From Bin87 sp965204395 (GTDB taxonomy: Bacteria > Chloroflexota > Dehalococcoidia > Lucifugimonadales > UBA3495), in the NCBI GenBank assembly GCA_965204395.1, contig OZ241987.1, positions 4,526,001-4,590,000 of the forward strand: a stretch of DNA of 64,000 nucleotides. The letters are read 5' to 3'. The position numbers and the translations under genes are program-made. This document shows positions 59,058 through 64,000 of the stretch, piece after piece (position 1 is the stretch's first letter; every line of letters begins with the position of its first letter). The notes below the pieces were generated by a model that worked only from the letters and a program-made list of their open reading frames with translations, was not told the origin of the DNA and searched no databases.

Positions 59058-61916
59058 ATGATGAGCATGATGAAGAGAAGAGCGGCCCTGCCGTTCCTGC
59101 TGGCGATGGCGGCGCTGGCATTGGTGGCGGCGCTGGCCTACTGGCAGCCGGCGCCGGCCTCCGCCCAGGAGGATGAGGCTGATAAACCCGCCGCTCCGGA
59201 AAACCTGATGGTCAGCACGCGCCTGTCCGCGCCGCCGTACTACGTTCCGGAGACGGAGTACCGCTTCACGACACGCGGCTGGGAGCGCTACACGGTGCCG
59301 GGCAAGACCCGCCTGGTCTGTCCCCGCACCGTGGTCTTCGCCCAGTGGGACCGGGTTCCCGGCGAGGGCACGGTGACCTACGTTCGGCACTACCGTCGGA
59401 CGGACAGCGACCTTGGTGAAAACGTTTGGACCGAGTGGTCCAGCGGTGTCCTGGGTCCCGCCACTCGGCCAGCCGGCGCGGTCCTCAACATCGTGCGTGG
59501 CGAGACCTACGAGGTGCGCGTCGCCGCCGTAGTCGGTGGTGTCCAGGGTGAATACGCCTATGGGAAGGGCCATACACACGTGGATGAGATCAAGGCTCCG
59601 GCGAACCTGTCGGCGAAGCCCTTGGCGGACTCGCCGGGGCGAGTGGAGCTGTCGTGGGAGAACCCGGGCGGCAGCGCCACCGCGCTGGTTGGGGTGAGGA
59701 AGTCCGGCGCGAGCGCGTGGAATGAAGGCACCCGGCGCATCGCCGATCCTGATGCTCCCTTGGTTCTGGTTTCAGGTTTGGACCACGACACCAAGTACGA
59801 GTTCCGGGTGATGCACGTAAACCAGGAGTGCAAGTTCAGCGAGCCTTCGGGTGTTGCTGAGGCCCATGTTGCCGGTGTAACGGTGCCCGGACTGCCGGAA
59901 TACACGGCAACGGTGAACTACGGCACCAGCTCGGCTTCGATGGTGGTAACGCCTCAGAACGTCCCGGCCGGCGTTACGTCCTACACGCTGGTGTACCGAG
60001 TCAAGGATTCGGGGAACGAGTTCACCGAGGTTGCGGCGACGAGGTCCAACGCTATCTCGGGCATTACGGTCAGCGGGCTGTCCCACGGGACCACCTACCG
60101 GGTGGGACTGCGGGCCACCAACGCCAACGGTGACGGGGAGTACTCCTACCGGGACGTGACGGTTACCGCGTTGGCGGACCCGCCGGCATTCACCGTCACG
60201 CCGGTCTATGCCACAGGCAGCGTGTCCCTGACCGTGAAAGTCACAACCCCGGTTGCCGGCGCAGTTTCGTACGCGTTGCGGGTGAACGGCACGACCACCA
60301 CGGTGTCGGCCAGCGAGTTCTCCGGCGAAGGGCACAGTGTGTCGGCCAGCCTGGGAACCGCGTATACGGTGGCCATGGCCACGGTGAACGGCGCCGGCCA
60401 GGGGGCTTTCTCCGTGGACCAGTCGCTCACCACGCTGTCGTTGCCGTCGCGTCCCAGCGTCAAGGCGGTTGCGCAGTACTCGGGCAACTCGGCCAGCATT
60501 CTGGTCACCGTGGCGGCGGCCGCCGCCACCGAACAGATGCAGGGGTATCTGGTGCGCCACCGCAAGGTGTCCGAGAGTAGCGTCGAGTGGACTGCCCAGT
60601 TCATCACGCCGGCGCAGGCGCAGTCCGGCTACTCCATCGCGGCCGACCTGGGCGCCAGCTACGCCATTCAGGTTTCGGGCCTGAACGCGGCCGGTCAGGG
60701 AGTTGGCGCGGGTTTGGCGGTGTCCGTCAAGACCAGGCCCGACGCCCCCGACTTCACCGCCGAGGTCGTGTACGCAACCGGCACGGCGACGGTGCTGGTG
60801 AAGGTGACGTCGGTGCCCTCGGACGTGCTGGATTACTCGGTGCGTTACCGGGCGTCCGCGACGGATCCTTGGACGTCTGCCACGGTAACCAATGCGCAGG
60901 CTCAGGCCGGCTGGAGTTTCACGGCGGATCCCGGCGCTGCCTATTCCGTTGAAGTGGCGTCGCGCACTGAGGTGGGCGTGGGCAGCTACGGCTCCGCCAC
61001 CGTTTCGATTGTGTCGCGGGTCGTTGCGCCGGAGTTCACGGTCACCTTCTCCAGGGGCGACGATGGCGCAACCGCCAATGTGGCGGTGAGCAGTCCGCAG
61101 TCCCAGGCGCAGTACCACATGTTCAGCATGGGCGATGCTGCGCCGGTCAAGGCGGTGATGCCCGATGCGGCGCATGATTTCGACGTTGTGCTGGGCAGTA
61201 CTCATCGCTTCGGAGTGGCGGCGGGCAACCAGCTGGGAACGGGCAACTACGTCTACCGGGAGGTGGCGGCGCTGGTCATTCCCGACGCTCCGACCTTCAC
61301 GCTGACGCCGGTTTACAGCGGTGGTTCAGCGTACCTTGAAGCACAGGTTGCCAGTCCTGACCCACACGCTTCCCGTTACCTGCTGAAGGTGGGCGACGGA
61401 GAGGCGGTGACCCACACGGCGGTAGCGGATTTGCGCGTGCCGGTGGATCCGGGAGAAACCTACACGGTGGCGCTGGCGGCGGGCAATGCCGCTGGCGACA
61501 GCGCGTACACGACGGTCACGCGGGTTACCACGGAGGCGGAGTACGAGGCGCTGCTGGAATGGCAGCTAATCGTGCCCGGACAGTCCTTGCCCGCTGAGGC
61601 GGTGGGCGACGCCACTCAGTACGTCGCCATCGTGGACGGGGAGCCGGAGGAATACGACCCCGTGCCCCTCTGTGTGGGTCGGGAGACCGCCCTGCCGCGG
61701 GCTGATCTGGCGCGGGCCACTGCTCTGGTCAGTTGGGTTGACGCCATGACCGGGGCTTCGACGGAACTGAATGCCTACGTTGCCTCGCACCAGACGGCGA
61801 TGGAGGCCGCGTTGACGACGGCTGAAACTGCCGCGCAGCCGGCGTGCGAAGCGCGTTACCCGACGTTGGAGAACCTTGGCGACAGAGACGCCCGCTGGGT
61901 TCAGGTTCCACGGTAA
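59058..61916 (+). CDS. Secreted FN3-repeat protein, 952 aa
   Basis: AAAAGGAG precedes two adjacent ATGs. Signal peptide RRAALPFLLAMAALALVAAL ending WQPAPASAQ. About eight fibronectin-III-like units of roughly 90-95 residues (each with ..FTV..Y..GSAS..V.V.. and Y.VRYR..G..), then a 110-residue C-terminal region with two Cys and no known domain. No sortase or membrane anchor is visible, so it is released or held by other surface proteins. Carries the repeated leader element upstream. A sibling follows at 61989. Confidence 0.85.
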   Translation: MMSMMKRRAALPFLLAMAALALVAALAYWQPAPASAQEDEADKPAAPENLMVSTRLSAPPYYVPETEYRFTTRGWERYTVPGKTRLVCPRTVVFAQWDRVPGEGTVTYVRHYRRTDSDLGENVWTEWSSGVLGPATRPAGAVLNIVRGETYEVRVAAVVGGVQGEYAYGKGHTHVDEIKAPANLSAKPLADSPGRVELSWENPGGSATALVGVRKSGASAWNEGTRRIADPDAPLVLVSGLDHDTKYEFRVMHVNQECKFSEPSGVAEAHVAGVTVPGLPEYTATVNYGTSSASMVVTPQNVPAGVTSYTLVYRVKDSGNEFTEVAATRSNAISGITVSGLSHGTTYRVGLRATNANGDGEYSYRDVTVTALADPPAFTVTPVYATGSVSLTVKVTTPVAGAVSYALRVNGTTTTVSASEFSGEGHSVSASLGTAYTVAMATVNGAGQGAFSVDQSLTTLSLPSRPSVKAVAQYSGNSASILVTVAAAAATEQMQGYLVRHRKVSESSVEWTAQFITPAQAQSGYSIAADLGASYAIQVSGLNAAGQGVGAGLAVSVKTRPDAPDFTAEVVYATGTATVLVKVTSVPSDVLDYSVRYRASATDPWTSATVTNAQAQAGWSFTADPGAAYSVEVASRTEVGVGSYGSATVSIVSRVVAPEFTVTFSRGDDGATANVAVSSPQSQAQYHMFSMGDAAPVKAVMPDAAHDFDVVLGSTHRFGVAAGNQLGTGNYVYREVAALVIPDAPTFTLTPVYSGGSAYLEAQVASPDPHASRYLLKVGDGEAVTHTAVADLRVPVDPGETYTVALAAGNAAGDSAYTTVTRVTTEAEYEALLEWQLIVPGQSLPAEAVGDATQYVAIVDGEPEEYDPVPLCVGRETALPRADLARATALVSWVDAMTGASTELNAYVASHQTAMEAALTTAETAAQPACEARYPTLENLGDRDARWVQVPR

Positions 61917-61988
61917 GAACTATTCGGCTGGCCGGCACTGCCCCTGATGGTGCGTCCTTCCGGCCAGGCCAATGAGGAGACAATCGAG

Positions 61989-63680
61989 ATGGTGCGCATG
62001 ATGACGAGAAGGGCGGTCCTGCCGTTCATGCTGGCGCTGGCCGTGCTGGCGGTGATGGCGGTGTTGGTTTATTGGCAACCAACGCCGGTCGCCGCCCAGA
62101 GCGGCGGGACGCTGGCGGCTCCAACGGTGGAGCTGGTTGCGGCCTCGGCCTGCAATCCCAAGAAACCCCGCACGTATTTGGTGGCGAGCTACACCGCCGT
62201 TGAAGGCGCCAGCTCCTACGAGTACCGCGTCAAGTGGGGCCGAGCCGGGTCCCTCGGCAAGTGGCGGGCGGTGCCGTCGGTGAGGCAGCCCGATACCCTT
62301 TGGGCGGTGTACGCCGACCGTTTCGTGACGCCCGGCGAGACCTACGTGGTCCAGGTGCGGGCCGTCGATGCCAACGGCGTCAAGGGCCCGACGGGGGCTG
62401 GCAGGTACTCCTACCAGGTCAGCGACTTCCCGGCTCCCGACCAGGTGCAGGGCGCCTACGCGGTGGACGGGGACGACGTTGACTACACGCGGGCCCGGCT
62501 AACGTGGCGGGGCAGCGCCGAAAGCGGTGGCTGGTTCTGGGTGCAGCAACGGGCCATCGGCGGCAAGTGGCAATCCGACGGATGGCGAAAGTCCCCCCGG
62601 GTCGGTGGTGACGGTTCGCCCTACTACCTGGACCTGGAGGGACTGGACCCGGCCCAGGGCTATGAGTTCCGCGTGGCGGGGCATTCGGCTCAGTGCGAGG
62701 CCAGCCCGTGGTCCGAAGTCGCCACCCTGTGGCAGATTCCCGATGCGCCCGAGTTTCGCACGTCGGTGGGCAAGTCCGGTGACGGCGCCATGATTGGCGT
62801 TTGGGTTGCCGATCCCTACGAAGGCGCCGACTACCATACGTTCCGCATTGACGAGGACGAACCGGCCGGAACGCTGATGCCGGCGGCCCAGCGCCGGTTC
62901 CCGGTGAAGCTGGGACAGACCTACTCCGTCTGTGTGGCGGCTGGCAACGCCAGGGGCGAGAGCGAACCCACCTGCCGCAGCGTGACGGCGCGGGTGACGT
63001 CGCCCATCGACAGCCTGCGCCTCGAGCCGGGTGAGCAGATGGCCGGCACGCTCGACGTTCTCTGGGATCTGATCCCGGTCGTCAACCCGACCTGGTACCA
63101 CGACGATGAGGGCAGCACCCACGCGCCACCGGGCTACTCGGTGGTGCTGCGGGAGGTCGAGACCGGTCTCGAGATACGGTCACGCCACGTGTTTCAGGAA
63201 GGACCCTCGGGCGGCGCCCGTTTCAAGGGCCTCAAGGGCAACACGGAGTACGAGGTTGCGGTACGCAGCGCGTACTACGGGGAGACCGAGTACGTGAAGG
63301 CGACGGGACGGACGCTGATGCACCCGGCCCGCAACTTGGCGGTCGGTTTCGTTGACGACGAACCCAGGCGGGTCAACGTCGAATGGGAGCCGCCTTCCGA
63401 CGGGTCCCAGGTCGGCTACGTGGTTGTGCTCCGGAAGACGTTTGGCAACAAGCGCGTCGGTATCCGCAAGCTGGACGCCGCGGCCGTTGGCGCCACCTTT
63501 GACGGTCTCAGGGCCGGCCAGTGGTACCACGTCAACGTGAAGGCGATTGGCGAGGGTGCGGTGCGGAGTGCCGTGCGCACCTGCTACTTCCGGCACGGAA
63601 CCGAGGGTTCCCAGAACCGCGCCGGCGCCAATATGGACAGCATCTTGGGCTCCGGCTGCGTTGCGTCGCCGGAGGAGTAG
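61989..63680 (+). CDS. Secreted FN3-like protein, 563 aa
   Basis: ATG 61989 with GAGGAG upstream; the signal peptide (TRRAVLPFMLALAVLAVMAV then WQPTPVAAQ) is clearly paralogous to that of 59058. About five FN3-like units follow (YEYRVKWGRAGSLGKWRAVP, YEFRVAGHSAQCEASPW, YEVAVRSAYYGETEYVK..). A few scattered Cys. Together with 59058 and the next gene it forms a co-directional set of surface or secreted proteins. Confidence 0.82.
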   Translation: MVRMMTRRAVLPFMLALAVLAVMAVLVYWQPTPVAAQSGGTLAAPTVELVAASACNPKKPRTYLVASYTAVEGASSYEYRVKWGRAGSLGKWRAVPSVRQPDTLWAVYADRFVTPGETYVVQVRAVDANGVKGPTGAGRYSYQVSDFPAPDQVQGAYAVDGDDVDYTRARLTWRGSAESGGWFWVQQRAIGGKWQSDGWRKSPRVGGDGSPYYLDLEGLDPAQGYEFRVAGHSAQCEASPWSEVATLWQIPDAPEFRTSVGKSGDGAMIGVWVADPYEGADYHTFRIDEDEPAGTLMPAAQRRFPVKLGQTYSVCVAAGNARGESEPTCRSVTARVTSPIDSLRLEPGEQMAGTLDVLWDLIPVVNPTWYHDDEGSTHAPPGYSVVLREVETGLEIRSRHVFQEGPSGGARFKGLKGNTEYEVAVRSAYYGETEYVKATGRTLMHPARNLAVGFVDDEPRRVNVEWEPPSDGSQVGYVVVLRKTFGNKRVGIRKLDAAAVGATFDGLRAGQWYHVNVKAIGEGAVRSAVRTCYFRHGTEGSQNRAGANMDSILGSGCVASPEE

Positions 63681-63701
63681 AACTCTGACGGAATGACGGC
63701 G

Positions 63702-63729
63702 CCGTGGCGGGCAACGTTACCCGCCACGG
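63702..63729. terminator. Perfect GC-rich hairpin
   Basis: CCGTGGCGGG, eight-base loop, CCCGCCACGG between two secreted-protein genes. It lacks a T-tract, so it may be a processing or attenuation site rather than a full terminator. Confidence 0.5.
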
Positions 63730-63763
63730 TCATCGAGGACAGGAACAACAGGAGGTTGACGAC

Positions 63764-64000
63764 ATGACAAAGCAACTCTTGGCGACCGCATCCTTTGGCG
63801 GAATGCTGGCGGCGGCGGTGGCGGTGGCTGCGGGCCTGGCGGTGTCGACGGGCATTGACCGGGCCGGAGCCCAGGAATCCTTTGCAGTGGAGAGAGGGGA
63901 CTGCAACAAGATCGTGCGTTGGGCGGTGAACGACGCTGACGAAGACGCCGGGACCGACACGGCTCTGGTTCTTGAGAAGTGCCCGGACGCGGACCACACG
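63764..64000 (+). CDS. Secreted protein, 3' end outside window
   Basis: 79 residues visible from ATG 63764 (AGGAGG upstream). Signal peptide TASFGGMLAAAVAVAAGLAV.. with cleavage after AGAQ, like its two neighbours, then a polar domain with two Cys (GDCNKIVRWAV, EKCPDADHT). The rest lies beyond the window. Probably another surface protein of the same group. Confidence 0.75.
   Translation, partial: MTKQLLATASFGGMLAAAVAVAAGLAVSTGIDRAGAQESFAVERGDCNKIVRWAVNDADEDAGTDTALVLEKCPDADHT

Noticed and set aside
59772..61205. 477-codon open frame antisense to the FN3 gene
   Set aside because: No ribosome site, His/Arg/Gly-rich product, fully contained in the coding region of a clear FN3 protein.
1..64000. 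rRNA genes, plasmid origin, complete prophage
   Set aside because: No rRNA-like sequence, no replication initiator with iterons, and no phage structural genes were seen.

Overview
The window reads as an accessory, repeatedly rearranged region of a bacterial genome with moderately high GC. Several traits point to a Chloroflexota-like organism, possibly of the marine SAR202 type: Pro/Thr-rich lipoprotein linkers, families of small membrane and zinc-ribbon proteins, secreted FN3 proteins whose signal peptides end in WQP..A.AQ, and a lipoprotein-type NirK. This is inference from protein style; there is no rRNA or other marker gene here.

Region by region. 1-8778 holds a probable DNA-sulfur-modification or defence locus. 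An SMC/DndD-like ATPase (cut by the window edge) and a small partner face a tightly coupled four-gene operon: GHKL ATPase with an HTH tail, an unknown protein, a DUF6339-like/PAPS-reductase-like fusion, and a DUF262-DUF1524 (SspE/GmrSD-like) nuclease. 9168-11172 is a coupled SWIM zinc-finger operon with HEPN/PaREP1-like proteins. 11304-19524 carries hypothetical genes, a tRNA with a non-standard anticodon loop flanked by direct repeats, a pRiA4b ORF-3-like protein and two more HEPN-like proteins. Two identical IS1-family elements in opposite orientation (20093-20935 and 30916-31758) bracket 10 kb of membrane proteins, a frameshifted DGQHR (DndB-like) protein, a retropepsin-like pair, lipoproteins, a decayed methylase locus and a VirB2/TrbC-like pilin.

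31965-33380 holds two frameshifted genes, one a HEPN protein. 33448-37143 is a giant secreted RCC1/BLIP-II-like protein with 29 blades. 38115-40846 contains CRISPR-like palindromes, a candidate terminated structured RNA directly before a truncated NYN gene, and a DUF6932 nucleotidyltransferase pair. 41090-43381 joins an integrase relic to a DNA methyltransferase fused to an HNH nuclease (frameshifted). 43472-51658 is a run of small genes including thioredoxin, relics, and a duplicated two-gene module whose second copy is split by an IS630-family element at a TA site. 52091-53967 carries copper nitrite reductase (NirK) and Cu/Zn superoxide dismutase (SodC). 54479-57232 is a secreted ankyrin protein, and 59058-64000 a set of secreted FN3 proteins.

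Taken together, phage defence or DNA modification, HEPN-type RNases and mobile-element debris dominate, interspersed with cell-surface repeat proteins. At least six genes have single-nucleotide frameshifts. Either the region is decaying or the assembly carries indel errors, and raw reads would be needed to tell. The strongest leads for something undescribed are the sulfur/GHKL/DUF262 locus (1-8778), the repeated leader element with a covarying hairpin found three times (28140, 41432, 58907), and the hairpin-rich terminated RNA at 38990-39122.
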